This document shows positions 11,498 through 23,284 of a stretch of DNA of 64,000 nucleotides, piece after piece. A model generated the notes under the pieces. It did no database searches. It saw only the letters and a program-made list of their open reading frames with translations, and was not told the origin of the DNA. Position numbers and translations under genes: made by a program. The stretch comes from an uncultured Collinsella sp. (lineage in GTDB: Bacteria; Actinomycetota; Coriobacteriia; Coriobacteriales; Coriobacteriaceae): the NCBI GenBank assembly GCA_958412345.1, contig CATYSO010000007.1:49123-113122 (forward strand), given 5' to 3'. Numbering within the stretch: the stretch's first letter is position 1; the number at the start of each line of letters is the position of its first letter.

Positions 11498-12037
11498 CTA
11501 CTCGGCAGCAGCCTCAGTCTCGACCTCGGCGGTCTCGGCCTCGGCGACCTCAGCGGCCTCCTCGACCTCAGCCTCGGCAGCGAGCTCCTCGGCGGTAACG
11601 CCGACGAGAACGACAACTTCGGCCTTGATCTCGCGGTACAGCGAGATGGAAACGGTGTGGGCACCGGCAACCTTGATAGGCTTACCGAGTTCGACGCGCT
11701 TGCGGTCGATGTCCATACCGAGCTGAGCCTTGATGGCATCAGCGATCATAGCGGCGGTAACGGAGCCAAAGAGGATGCCCTCGTCGCCGACCTTGACGTC
11801 AACGGTGACCGTCTTGCCCTCGAAGGCAGCCTTGGTCTCGTTGGCGGTAGCCAGACGGACGGCCTCGCGCTTGGCGATGTTGTTGCGACGCTCGTCAAGC
11901 TGCTTGAGGTTGCCCTTGGTGGCGGCAACAGCGAGCTTCTTGGGGAACAGGAAGTTCTCAGCGTAACCCTGAGCGACCTCTACGACGTCACCCTCGCCGC
12001 CCTTGCTCTTGATCTCATCGAGAAGAATAACCTTCAT
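11498..12037 (-). CDS. rplI: 50S ribosomal protein L9 with acidic tail
   Basis: L9 binds 23S rRNA and bridges the large subunit. The N-terminal domain MKVILLDEIKSKGGEGDVVE and AQGYAENFLFPKKLA are canonical. The C-terminal domain ends near residue 150 and is followed by about 30 residues almost entirely of Ala, Glu, Val and Thr, an extension not usual for L9. AAGGGAG precedes the ATG. It is the last gene of the rpsF-ssb-rpsR-rplI series before a terminator. Confidence 0.95.
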   Translation of the reverse strand: MKVILLDEIKSKGGEGDVVEVAQGYAENFLFPKKLAVAATKGNLKQLDERRNNIAKREAVRLATANETKAAFEGKTVTVDVKVGDEGILFGSVTAAMIADAIKAQLGMDIDRKRVELGKPIKVAGAHTVSISLYREIKAEVVVLVGVTAEELAAEAEVEEAAEVAEAETAEVETEAAAE

Positions 12038-12052
12038 GATGCGTCTCCCTTC

Positions 12053-12319
12053 TTAGCCGCGGTCGCGGTTGCCACGAGAGGAAACCACGGGGACGGTGTA
12101 CGGCAGGAGAGCCATCTCGCGGGCGCGCTTGATGGCGTTGGCGATGTCATGCTGATGCTGCGTGCAAGCGCCAGTGACGCGACGGGGCTTGATCTTGCCA
12201 CGGTCGGTCATGTACTTACGGAGAAGCTGAGTGTCCTTATAGTCGATGAACTCAGTGTTCTCCTTGCAGAACTGGCAGTACTTACGACGCGGCTGACGTG
12301 CAGAATAATCATTAGCCAT
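12053..12319 (-). CDS. rpsR: 30S ribosomal protein S18
   Basis: S18 pairs with S6 on the small-subunit platform. The 88-residue protein starts MANDYSARQPRRKYCQFCKE and has the KIKPRRVTGACTQHQHDIAN core. The CQFCKE pair plus the later Cys suggest a zinc-binding form. The ATG at 12317-12319 follows AAAGGT; the open frame upstream has no ribosome site. rplI starts 15 bases downstream. Confidence 0.96.
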   Translation of the reverse strand: MANDYSARQPRRKYCQFCKENTEFIDYKDTQLLRKYMTDRGKIKPRRVTGACTQHQHDIANAIKRAREMALLPYTVPVVSSRGNRDRG

Positions 12320-12391
12320 GTCAAAATACCTTTCATTTGGCAACTTCGGCGAACCGAAGCCGCCTCTCACTCAAAAATAGGTGAACAACCC

Positions 12392-12847
12392 TTAGAACGG
12401 GATGTCCTCATCGTAGACGTCGACCGCAGGCGGCGTAGCCACCGGTGCGGCAGGACGCGGTGCGGGCGCTGCAGGGGCTGCGGGGGCGTAGCCGCCCTGA
12501 TCGTAGCCACCCTGGCCACCACGGGAGCTCATAAACTCGATCTCATCGACGATGACCTCAAGCTTGCTCCGGCGCTGGCCGTCGCGCTCCCAAGAGCTGT
12601 AGCGCAGCTTGCCCTCGATCGCGACTTTGTTTCCCTTTGCCAGGAAACGGCTCACGGCCTCGGCGCGGGTGCCGAACATGGTGCAGTCGACAAAGTTGGG
12701 ATAGTCCTCCCACTCGCCAGTCTGCGGGTTGCGGCGACGATCGTTCACGGCGACGCCAAAGGACAGAACCTGGGTTCCGCCGGCGGTGGCGCGCAGCTCG
12801 GGATCACGCGTGAGGTTACCGGTGATGTTCACTCGATTGATGCTCAT
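12392..12847 (-). CDS. ssb: Single-stranded DNA-binding protein
   Basis: SSB coats single-stranded DNA and recruits repair and replication partners by its C-terminal tip. The OB fold (MSINRVNITGNLTRDPELRA to VIVDEIEFM) covers residues 1-110, a Gly/Ala/Pro linker follows, and the last residues DEDIPF are the conserved interaction tip. 151 residues. It sits between rpsF and rpsR, the standard bacterial order. Confidence 0.97.
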   Translation of the reverse strand: MSINRVNITGNLTRDPELRATAGGTQVLSFGVAVNDRRRNPQTGEWEDYPNFVDCTMFGTRAEAVSRFLAKGNKVAIEGKLRYSSWERDGQRRSKLEVIVDEIEFMSSRGGQGGYDQGGYAPAAPAAPAPRPAAPVATPPAVDVYDEDIPF

Positions 12848-12895
12848 AACTCACTACTTCCTCTTGGGGCACAAGCCCAGTCCAAAACGACAGTC

Positions 12896-13189
12896 TTACT
12901 CCTGGTCGTCGCGACGGACGATCATGTGGCGGACCACAGCGTCGGTGATGCGCAGGACGCGATCAAGCTCGGCGATCTGGGTAGGATCTGCGTGGAAGTT
13001 GATGAGGGTGTAGTCACCATCGGTGAGGTCGTTGATCTCGTAGGCGAGCTTGCGCTTGCCCCACTCGTCAACGGAGTCGACCTTGCCAGCGCCCTCAGCG
13101 ATCGTGGTATCGATACGCTTCATAACAGCGAGACGAGTCTCGGGGTCGAGCGACGGGTCAACAAAGAACAGCAGTTCATAAGCCTTCAT
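12896..13189 (-). CDS. rpsF: 30S ribosomal protein S6
   Basis: S6 forms the platform heterodimer with S18. MKAYELLFFVDPSLDPETRL, the KRKLAYEINDLTDGDYTLI strand and the C-terminal VRRDDQE identify it. 97 residues. The ATG at 13187-13189 is preceded by a near-perfect AGGAGGTGA anti-SD match, which rules out the longer upstream frame. First gene of the rpsF-ssb-rpsR-rplI unit. Confidence 0.96.
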   Translation of the reverse strand: MKAYELLFFVDPSLDPETRLAVMKRIDTTIAEGAGKVDSVDEWGKRKLAYEINDLTDGDYTLINFHADPTQIAELDRVLRITDAVVRHMIVRRDDQE

Positions 13190-13683
13190 ATTGTCACCTC
13201 CTCTGGGCAAATGTGGCTTCAGGTCGTGAAGGTGCGCCTGAAGCAGGAAAAGACTTGGTAATAATATCTTCCAACCTCCCAGGCTGCAAGAATATGCAGC
13301 TACAACCTCATGACCTCCACATATGCCCATGCTTGCACGGCACTTCATGCGTCTTCCAACCAAATGCTGACCAAATGCTTGACGGATCTGTGGACAAGAT
13401 ACGATGCTGCGGGGACAAACCTAATCAAACCGCAGGTCAGCAATTGCAAGGCTGTGGTCGCGAAATACATACTAGTGGTTCACAACACCCTTCAAAGATT
13501 TTTAAATTTGCTGCCACGTCGTTTATAAATACCTATTTTGAACAATTTGCTACATGCCGCCATGCTGGTCAGAGCCCATTTTTGGCGGTCTGAATCCCAT
13601 AACGAAGCCAAGCGTTTCAAAAAATGCCAACTTTTCTGTTTGCACTTTGCGATTCCTCGTGTATACTGACTTTCGCATTTAAC
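13190..13683. other. Intergenic region upstream of rpsF and tRNA-Ser
   Basis: No supported gene in this 494-base stretch. It must carry the rpsF-operon promoter on the minus strand, which I cannot place with confidence, and holds the tRNA-Ser promoter at 13640-13667. One isolated TGTGGACAA at 13389-13397 matches the generic DnaA box but stands alone. Confidence 0.5.
13640..13667 (+). promoter_or_regulatory. Promoter of tRNA-Ser(GGA)
   Basis: TTGCAC (13640-13645) and TATACT (13662-13667) with a 16-base spacer; the -10 ends 16 bases before the tRNA. Confidence 0.65.
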
Positions 13684-13774
13684 GGAGAGTTGTCCGAGTG
13701 GCCGAAGGAGCACGATTGGAAATCGTGTAGGCGTCAAAAGCGTCTCCAGGGTTCAAATCCCTGACTCTCCGCCA
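13684..13774 (+). tRNA. tRNA-Ser(GGA)
   Basis: 91 bases with encoded CCA. The acceptor GGAGAGT pairs with ACTCTCC, there is a long variable arm, the T-arm is GGGTTCAAATCCC and the anticodon loop TTGGAAA gives GGA. Confidence 0.95.
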
Positions 13775-13782
13775 GTTAATTC

Positions 13783-13812
13783 CAAAGCAGGCCTTCGAGC
13801 CTGCTTTGTTTT
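13783..13812 (+). terminator. Terminator between the tRNA-Ser genes
   Basis: CAAAGCAGGC (13783-13792) pairs with GCCTGCTTTG (13799-13808), followed by TTTTT. Confidence 0.75.
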
Positions 13813-13822
13813 TACCCCACGC

Positions 13823-13913
13823 GGAGGGGTGGCAGAGTGGTTGAATGCGGCGGTCTCGAAAACCGTTTGGCCTGTATAAGGTCACGAGGGTTCGAATCCC
13901 TCCTCCTCCGCCA
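13823..13913 (+). tRNA. tRNA-Ser(CGA)
   Basis: 91 bases with encoded CCA. GGAGGGG pairs with CTCCTCC, there is a long variable arm, the T-arm is GGGTTCGAATCCC and the loop CTCGAAA gives anticodon CGA. Its 3' half is copied, inverted and directly, in the repeat at 13976-14109. Confidence 0.94.
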
Positions 13914-13925
13914 TCAGATGGTACA

Positions 13926-13952
13926 AGCCCCAGCAATGGGGCTTTTTTCTTT
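13926..13952 (+). terminator. Terminator after tRNA-Ser(CGA)
   Basis: AGCCCC (13926-13931) pairs with GGGGCT (13938-13943), followed by TTTTTTCTTTTT. Confidence 0.85.
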
Positions 13953-13975
13953 TTGGGCACATTTCAATAACGCGC

Positions 13976-14109
13976 AGGAGGAGGGATTCGAACCCGCAGG
14001 GCGCGGAGCGTAAAGAAAACGCGCCAGTGGCGCGTTTTTAGCGCAGCGCGGTCGGCGTAAGCCGACCGCTTAAATTTTGAGCTCCGCTCAAAATTTGGAC
14101 ATCCCTCCT
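13976..14109 (+). repeat. tRNA-linked three-hairpin element, Ser copy
   Basis: Bases 13976-13995 are an exact 20-base inverted copy of tRNA-Ser(CGA) bases 13888-13907. Then come the motif CCCGCAGGGCGCGGAGC and three hairpins: 10 bp at 14016-14038, 9 bp with GTAA loop at 14048-14069, and 11 bp at 14072-14096. GGAC follows, then ATCCCTCCT (14101-14109), a direct copy of the same tRNA's 3' arm. Related copies follow tRNA-Gly and tRNA-Lys. No coding frame is convincing. Confidence 0.8.
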
Positions 14110-14150
14110 ATTCAGCCACGCCCCCATTGCTTTCGATCCCGCCTCCCTCA

Positions 14151-14217
14151 AAAACATGTACGTCAGCCTCCAAAACCGACAATTTTCGACATCTTTGGAG
14201 GCTGACGTACATGTTTT
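14151..14217. repeat. 24-bp perfect palindrome
   Basis: Bases 14151-14174 are the exact reverse complement of 14194-14217, with a 19-base loop. The arm begins AAAACATGTACGTCAGCC. There is no terminator T-tract beyond the arm itself. It lies in the otherwise empty gap before the TRIC-like gene. It may be a MITE-like or REP-like element. Confidence 0.8.
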
Positions 14218-14331
14218 GCGGCCTTCACTCACGTCGCATCCGACCGCTTACCGAGGAATGGGGCCGTAACGGCCGACAACCATGTACTATGTACGGGCAT
14301 TATTAAAACCCACAAGCAGAAGGACCCCATC

Positions 14332-15021
14332 TTGCCCGTCGTCGCCGCTATGACCGTTACCTCACATGCCTCGGATGCCATGGTCGCTATCCCATTTTGG
14401 CTCGAGATGTTCGCTGTTGTCGCGGCATCGATCTCGGGCGTGCTGGTCGCACGCGAGCACAAACTCGATCTGGTGGGCGCGGTCGCACTCGCCGTGGTTT
14501 GCGGCCTGGGCGGCGGTCTTTTGCGCGACATGACGCTCCAGGTAGGCAACGTCTACATTCTCAACCAACCCATGGCGCTGCCGCTCTCTATTGCCACGGC
14601 CGCCATCATCTATATCTTCCCGGCAATCGTCGATAAACCCGAAAAACTCATCCCATTGCTCGACATCATTTCGGTCGGCATCTACGCCGCCACCGGAGCG
14701 GACAAAGCACTGGTTTATGGCTTTGCGCCGGCGGTTTGCATCATGATGGGCTTTTTCACCGCGGTAGGCGGCGGCATGCTGCGCGACAGCTTTATGGGTG
14801 TGGTGCCGGGCATTTTTCAGCGCACCAACTTCTATGCCATCGCAGCCATCGCCGGCTCGGCAAGCTATGTGTGTCTTGTCATGAGCGGACTCGTCAGCAA
14901 CATCACCGCGCTGATCGTTTGCGTTGCGATAACCATGGGGTTGCGCTGGCTGTCGCTACGCTTTGACATCAAAAGCCCCACCGAGGAAGACATCGCTCGC
15001 TTTTTGCACCGAAAAAAGTAG
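14332..15021 (+). CDS. TRIC/UPF0126-family membrane protein
   Basis: A 229-residue integral membrane protein with about seven hydrophobic segments and two copies of the family motif, GLGGGLLRD and AVGGGMLRD, which mark prokaryotic TRIC-type channels (YadS/YicG family), thought to conduct potassium or other small ions. The likely start is the TTG at 14332, since AAGGA lies seven bases before it; the ATG at 14350 is the alternative. Monocistronic by appearance. The transported ion is not shown by sequence. Confidence 0.88.
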   Translation: MPVVAAMTVTSHASDAMVAIPFWLEMFAVVAASISGVLVAREHKLDLVGAVALAVVCGLGGGLLRDMTLQVGNVYILNQPMALPLSIATAAIIYIFPAIVDKPEKLIPLLDIISVGIYAATGADKALVYGFAPAVCIMMGFFTAVGGGMLRDSFMGVVPGIFQRTNFYAIAAIAGSASYVCLVMSGLVSNITALIVCVAITMGLRWLSLRFDIKSPTEEDIARFLHRKK

Positions 15022-15127
15022 CTGGCGCAACCTTGCACCTCGAAATGCAACCGAGAGGTTCTTTTAGAGCGCCCGCGCGCTGGGTACCCTGTTAGGTACC
15101 TGTTGAGCACCTAACGAAGGACCATCT

Positions 15128-16276
15128 ATGCCTTGCAGCCAATTCTCACCGATCCAGCGTCGCAAAACGCACGGCCGCCTCATCATGTTTTTCGCACTCA
15201 TCGCACTGGCTCTCACCGTTCTTCCCACGGCATCGTTCGCCGGCACGGACACCGCGGGCAACGTGCTTGCGACCGAAAACGACTCCACCCCGTCCGGGGT
15301 CGAAGGCGACCTGTACTGGGCCGGTCAGAGCCTCAACCTGGACGACGCCTCCATCGACCGCGATATTATCGCTGCGGGCGAGACCCTCTCGATTCGCGAC
15401 TGCACCGTGGGCGGCGCCGTTCGTCTTGTGGCGCGCACCATCGACATCGCCAAGACCACGATCGACGGCAGCGTTACGGTAGTCGGTCAGCACGTTGTGC
15501 TCAACACCGATAGCGCCGCCAGCTGCTTCTACGCGGTAGGCGAGACGGTTGCCCTGCGCGGTTCCGTCAAGTCGGCGGCACTCGCGGGCGACACGGTGAC
15601 CATCGACGGCACGGTCGACGGCGATGTTGAAGTTTGGGGCGACAAGCTCATCCTGGGTAAAAACGCCCGCATCTCCGGCACCGTGAACGCCCATGTCTCC
15701 GAGGACCCCGAGCGCGCAGTGGGGGCCAAGGTCGGCGCGCTCAAGATCGACCGCACCGAGAACGAGAACGCGACAACGACCGTTAACGACATCATCGGCG
15801 GCATCGTCGCTGCGACGCTCTCGACCTGCTTTATCGCAATTCTTCTCGAGCTCGTCTTTCCGCGCGCAACCGCCAGCGCTGCCGGCATGCTCCATCAACG
15901 TCCCACGCCCCTGTGGGTGAGTGGTCTTGTTGGCACGGTTGCTATCGTCCCCGCTGTCCTGCTGTTGATTATCTCGATTGCCGGCCTGCCGCTTGCTGGA
16001 GCCCTTTTGTGCGCCGTGATTGGCATCGCGCTGGTCTCCACCGCTTTTGCGGGCTGCGCTATTGCGCGCATGGTCGGACATAATCAGAACCGCTACGCCA
16101 TGGCAGCCGTCGGCGGCGTGGCCGCAGGCGCCCTCACGGGACTTCCCCTCATCGGCGACTTTATCAGCGGCGTGGCCTTTGTCTTTATGCTCGGCTACGT
16201 TATCCAGATCATCTGGCGCAACGCCCACCTCAAACCGCAGCAAACCTCCAACATGTCAGGACTCCCCACCGCCTAG
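15128..16276 (+). CDS. Secreted/membrane protein with bactofilin-like repeat domain
   Basis: 382 residues. An N-terminal signal or anchor helix (IMFFALIALALTVLPTASFA) is followed by about 150 residues of short beta repeats, such as SIRDCTVGGAVRLVARTIDI and TVTIDGTVDGDVEVWGDKLI, resembling the polymer-forming (bactofilin-type) beta-helix. Four hydrophobic helices follow between about residues 220 and 365. GAAGGA precedes the ATG. This layout puts the beta-helix outside the membrane, unlike cytoplasmic bactofilins. Function unknown; a scaffold or envelope role is inference. Confidence 0.8.
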   Translation: MPCSQFSPIQRRKTHGRLIMFFALIALALTVLPTASFAGTDTAGNVLATENDSTPSGVEGDLYWAGQSLNLDDASIDRDIIAAGETLSIRDCTVGGAVRLVARTIDIAKTTIDGSVTVVGQHVVLNTDSAASCFYAVGETVALRGSVKSAALAGDTVTIDGTVDGDVEVWGDKLILGKNARISGTVNAHVSEDPERAVGAKVGALKIDRTENENATTTVNDIIGGIVAATLSTCFIAILLELVFPRATASAAGMLHQRPTPLWVSGLVGTVAIVPAVLLLIISIAGLPLAGALLCAVIGIALVSTAFAGCAIARMVGHNQNRYAMAAVGGVAAGALTGLPLIGDFISGVAFVFMLGYVIQIIWRNAHLKPQQTSNMSGLPTA

Positions 16277-16282
16277 CCATCA

Positions 16283-16317
16283 ACCACCACAAAGGGGACA
16301 GGCACCTTTGTGGTGGT
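16283..16317. repeat. REP-like short palindrome
   Basis: ACCACCACAAAGG (16283-16295) is the exact reverse complement of 16305-16317. The loop and flanks carry GGGGACAGG and, 3', CCTGTCACCC, a second partial complement. This resembles REP-type intergenic palindromes; no transposase is nearby. Confidence 0.6.
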
Positions 16318-16345
16318 GCAAACCAACCTGTCACCCTTGAACCAA

Positions 16346-16378
16346 AAAGGGCGCCGACCATTGCGGTCGACGCCCTTT
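16346..16378. terminator. Bidirectional terminator between typA and the bactofilin-like gene
   Basis: AAAGGGCG (16346-16353) pairs with CGCCCTTT (16371-16378), with an inner CGACC/GGTCG stem. A and T tracts lie on both sides, so it can end both convergent genes. Confidence 0.8.
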
Positions 16379-16405
16379 CTTGTTGGCGGCTATAAACCCC
16401 AGCGC

Positions 16406-18244
<1,839 letters not shown>

Positions 18245-18361
18245 GTAGTTCCCCTATCTTCTATCCATATACAAACGGCACGCGTATGCGGCCCGCCCAG
18301 CGATACAACGCTCAGCGGGAATATTGAGCCTTTTACCGAAAACTCGTTTATTTTAGCGATT

Positions 18362-18811
18362 TTAGATAAGAGGGGTTTCCTCACCTGCAGGTTCAGGGTC
18401 GCTCCACATAAAACCATCGCCGGCGCCCATGCCCTCATACAGCACATATGCCGAAAAACCGCTCTCGAGCGTGGTTTCGAAGAAGCTCACGAGCAAGGCG
18501 TCGTGATAGCCGCCGTCAATTTCGACACAACCGGTGTAGCCGATGGCATAGCGGGCGATGCGGCCCAGGCCCTCGTCCTTAAGACCCATCTTGTGCTCGG
18601 AGATAAAGTTGGTGGCCGCCTCGAGGCATGCCTCCTCGCCATCTTCGTCGAGCGCCGCCAGATATCGGTTGGAAGCAGCGTCCTCGATCGCCACAACTAC
18701 GCCCGGATTCTCGCCGGCGGCAAGGTCGTCCAAGAACGCGCCGATCAGGTCACACACCATGGCGTCGAGCTCGGCGGAGACGTTACCGGCGTCCTGCATA
18801 TCCTGTGCCAT
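18362..18811 (-). CDS. Unknown soluble protein
   Basis: 149 residues, acidic, with no signal peptide or membrane helix and no family I recognise. The middle (EACLEAATNFISEHKMGLKD and RIARYAIGYTGCVEIDGGYH) looks like a mixed alpha/beta fold. It lies 30 bases downstream of the small membrane protein gene, on the same strand, so it may share its transcript. Function unknown. Confidence 0.75.
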   Translation of the reverse strand: MAQDMQDAGNVSAELDAMVCDLIGAFLDDLAAGENPGVVVAIEDAASNRYLAALDEDGEEACLEAATNFISEHKMGLKDEGLGRIARYAIGYTGCVEIDGGYHDALLVSFFETTLESGFSAYVLYEGMGAGDGFMWSDPEPAGEETPLI

Positions 18812-18841
18812 CTTTAGACCTTCCCATCGAGTCTGGCGTCG

Positions 18842-19231
18842 TTACAGTTCTTGTGCCTCGGTAGCGATCTTGGCGGCAGCGTCGCGGGCGCGCATCATAT
18901 CTGCCGCGCGCTTGTCGAGCACCTTGATCTGGTTGGTCAGCATCACCGCATCGACCACACCCCAGATTACCAAGCCTGTTGAAATCGAAAACCCAAGCGC
19001 ACCAACTGTACCACGAAGGCGCGAGCAGATTGCCGCGACAAGAGCGGAGATGACAACCATCTTGATATAGGAGCCACGGCGCTCGCGAAGCGTGCGGGCC
19101 TGCGTCACATAGGCGATGCGGGCAGCCTCGGATGCCTCCGAACGCATCTGGGCTTCACGCGCAATGGCAGCCGCCTCGGCCGACATGCCGCCGGCCATCA
19201 GCGAACGCTCCGCAACCTGGCCGCCACGCAT
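18842..19231 (-). CDS. Unknown small membrane protein
   Basis: Up to 129 residues. Two hydrophobic segments (MVVISALVAAICSRL and ALGFSISTGLVIWGVVDAVM) are flanked by charged helices. The first ATG directly follows the stop of the DUF151 gene, but a later ATG (MAGGMSAEAAA, 11 codons in) has GGAG nine bases upstream and may be the true start. Probably co-transcribed with the DUF151 gene. Function unknown. Confidence 0.75.
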   Translation of the reverse strand: MRGGQVAERSLMAGGMSAEAAAIAREAQMRSEASEAARIAYVTQARTLRERRGSYIKMVVISALVAAICSRLRGTVGALGFSISTGLVIWGVVDAVMLTNQIKVLDKRAADMMRARDAAAKIATEAQEL

Positions 19232-19732
19232 TTAGAAATCATCGGGGGAGAGCGTATGGACGAACTCGTCGAACTTCTCGAACTCCTGCTCGTCGTCGAC
19301 TTCCTCGGCGTGGGTAGAAACAGTGCCCAGGCGATTCATGATGTCGTCCTCCACGAACATGGGAGCATTGCTGCGCACGGCAAGGGCAATGGCATCACTG
19401 GGACGAGCGTCGATCTTGCGCTCCTCGCCATCGGCCAGTACGACGATCGTCGCGTAGAACACCGGCGGCTCGGCGCGAACGATCTCGATGCGCTCGAGCT
19501 TGGCGCCCAGGGCGTCAACGGTATCGAGCAACAGGTCGTGCGTAATCGGGCGATCGGCGCGGCCGCTGTCGATGCCGCGGCTAATTGCCGCAGCCTCAAA
19601 CGAGCCAGTCTGGATGGAGAGGGAGCGCAGCGGCGCGGGGGAATCCGACTTGCCACAGCGCTCGCGAAGCACGATAAGCGATGGCACGGGACCGGCGGCC
19701 ATGACGATAGTCTCTATGTCGACACGAACCAT
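19232..19732 (-). CDS. Bifunctional nuclease family protein (DUF151)
   Basis: 166 residues starting MVRVDIETIVMAAGPVPSLI, with the family core ERKIDARPSDAIALAVRSNA near residue 120. Plant and Thermotoga relatives are called bifunctional nucleases; activity of bacterial members is little tested. The C-terminal 30 residues are acidic (EEVDDEQEFEKFDEF). GGAGGTGTTCC precedes the ATG at 19730-19732. Its stop TAA abuts the next ATG, suggesting coupled translation. Confidence 0.88.
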   Translation of the reverse strand: MVRVDIETIVMAAGPVPSLIVLRERCGKSDSPAPLRSLSIQTGSFEAAAISRGIDSGRADRPITHDLLLDTVDALGAKLERIEIVRAEPPVFYATIVVLADGEERKIDARPSDAIALAVRSNAPMFVEDDIMNRLGTVSTHAEEVDDEQEFEKFDEFVHTLSPDDF

Positions 19733-19844
19733 GGAACACCTCCGGTACGTAGCGGTTAACACGCGGCAGCCCGCCGCATTGAATAGCTATACTACCCAAT
19801 CTTTCGCACAGCACACAAAACCAAAATGAGATTTATCGCAGACA

Positions 19845-19878
19845 AGAAAAAAGCCCCGAGGCAACGCCCCAGGGCTCT
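19845..19878 (-). terminator. Terminator after the first tRNA-Ile
   Basis: On the minus strand a GC-rich stem built from GAGCCC/GGGGCT-type arms is followed by TTTTTTCTTG. It ends the tRNA-Ala/tRNA-Ile transcript. Confidence 0.75.
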
Positions 19879-19890
19879 TCACAGTTTTGA

Positions 19891-19967
19891 TGGTGGACCT
19901 GACAAGATTCGAACTTGTGACCTCCCGGTTATCAGCCGGACGCTCTAACCAACTGAGCTACAGGTCC
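19891..19967 (-). tRNA. tRNA-Ile(GAU), copy 1
   Basis: 77 bases with encoded CCA. GGACCTG pairs with CAGGTCC; loop CTGATAA gives anticodon GAU. Identical in sequence to 20115-20191. Confidence 0.95.
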
Positions 19968-19971
19968 ATCA

Positions 19972-20047
19972 TGGTGGAGGTTAGGGGGATCGAACCCCTG
20001 ACCTCAGGCTTGCAAAGCCCGCGCTCTCCCAGCTGAGCTAAACCCCC
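19972..20047 (-). tRNA. tRNA-Ala(UGC)
   Basis: 76 bases with encoded CCA. GGGGGTT pairs with AACCTCC; loop TTTGCAA gives UGC. It lies four bases upstream of tRNA-Ile copy 1. Confidence 0.95.
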
Positions 20048-20058
20048 ACGGAGACAGT

Positions 20059-20103
20059 AATAAACACCCCAGCGGCGACTCGGCTCTCGCTGGGGTGTTT
20101 ATT
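20059..20103. terminator. Strong hairpin between tRNA-Ala and the second tRNA-Ile
   Basis: AATAAACACCCCAGCG (20059-20074) is the exact reverse complement of 20088-20103, 16 bp with A/T ends on both sides. It fits a bidirectional terminator for the upstream tRNA-Ile. Confidence 0.75.
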
Positions 20104-20114
20104 GCGAAAGAAAG

Positions 20115-20191
20115 TGGTGGACCTGACAAGATTCGAACTTGTGACCTCCCGGTTATCAGCCGGACGCTCTAACCAACTGAGCTACAGGTCC
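20115..20191 (-). tRNA. tRNA-Ile(GAU), copy 2
   Basis: 77 bases with encoded CCA, base-for-base identical to the copy at 19891-19967; anticodon GAU. Confidence 0.95.
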
Positions 20192-20262
20192 ATCGCGCAA
20201 GGGATATATTAGACGAGTCGTTACGCGCGCGTCAACAACTTTTTTGAAAATCTTTGAGGGGT

Positions 20263-20398
20263 GTGTCAGACGGCTGGGCGAGATGGGTTAGGTTTGCTGC
20301 TCGGGCAGTCCTGCGCAAGACGAAGGCCACATTAAGTGGCCTTCTTTGCGTGCGGAACTCGCGACAAACCTAACCCATCTCGCCCAGCCGTCTGACAC
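20263..20398. repeat. 34-bp perfect inverted repeat with nested hairpin
   Basis: Bases 20263-20296 (starting GTGTCAGACGGCTGGG) are the exact reverse complement of 20365-20398. The 68-base interior contains a second 9-bp hairpin, GAAGGCCAC (20322-20330) with GTGGCCTTC (20336-20344). No open frame. It has the form of a small non-autonomous mobile element, in the gap between tRNA-Ile and the gyrA terminator. Confidence 0.85.
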
Positions 20399-20421
20399 GG
20401 GGCTCCAAGTTTGTCAAAAAA

Positions 20422-20449
20422 GCGGTCGGCGCGCAGGTGCGCCGCCCGC
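20422..20449 (-). terminator. Terminator after gyrA
   Basis: GCGGTCGGCGC (20422-20432) pairs with GCGCCGCCCGC (20439-20449) with one mismatch; on the minus strand TTTTTT follows. Confidence 0.75.
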
Positions 20450-20491
20450 CAATATATGGAGTCTGATGATTTTTTTACCAGCTAGGGTCTC

Positions 20492-23233
<2,742 letters not shown>

Positions 23234-23284
23234 GTTACCTCCTCATGGTTTGCGTGGTCCATTAGTTCCCTACCACGGAGACGG

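Noticed and set aside
13389..13397. TGTGGACAA as a DnaA box or second origin
   Set aside because: A single isolated match without an AT-rich tract or neighbouring boxes; the real clusters are at 28.3-31.8 kb.
13976..13996. Truncated tRNA pseudogene on the minus strand
   Set aside because: Only the T-arm and part of the acceptor are present, and the same arrangement recurs beside other tRNAs, so it is part of a repeat, not a lone relic.
13976..14109. T-box riboswitch or leader peptide element
   Set aside because: No specifier loop, T-box motif or downstream amino-acid gene; the similarity is to the tRNA 3' half itself.
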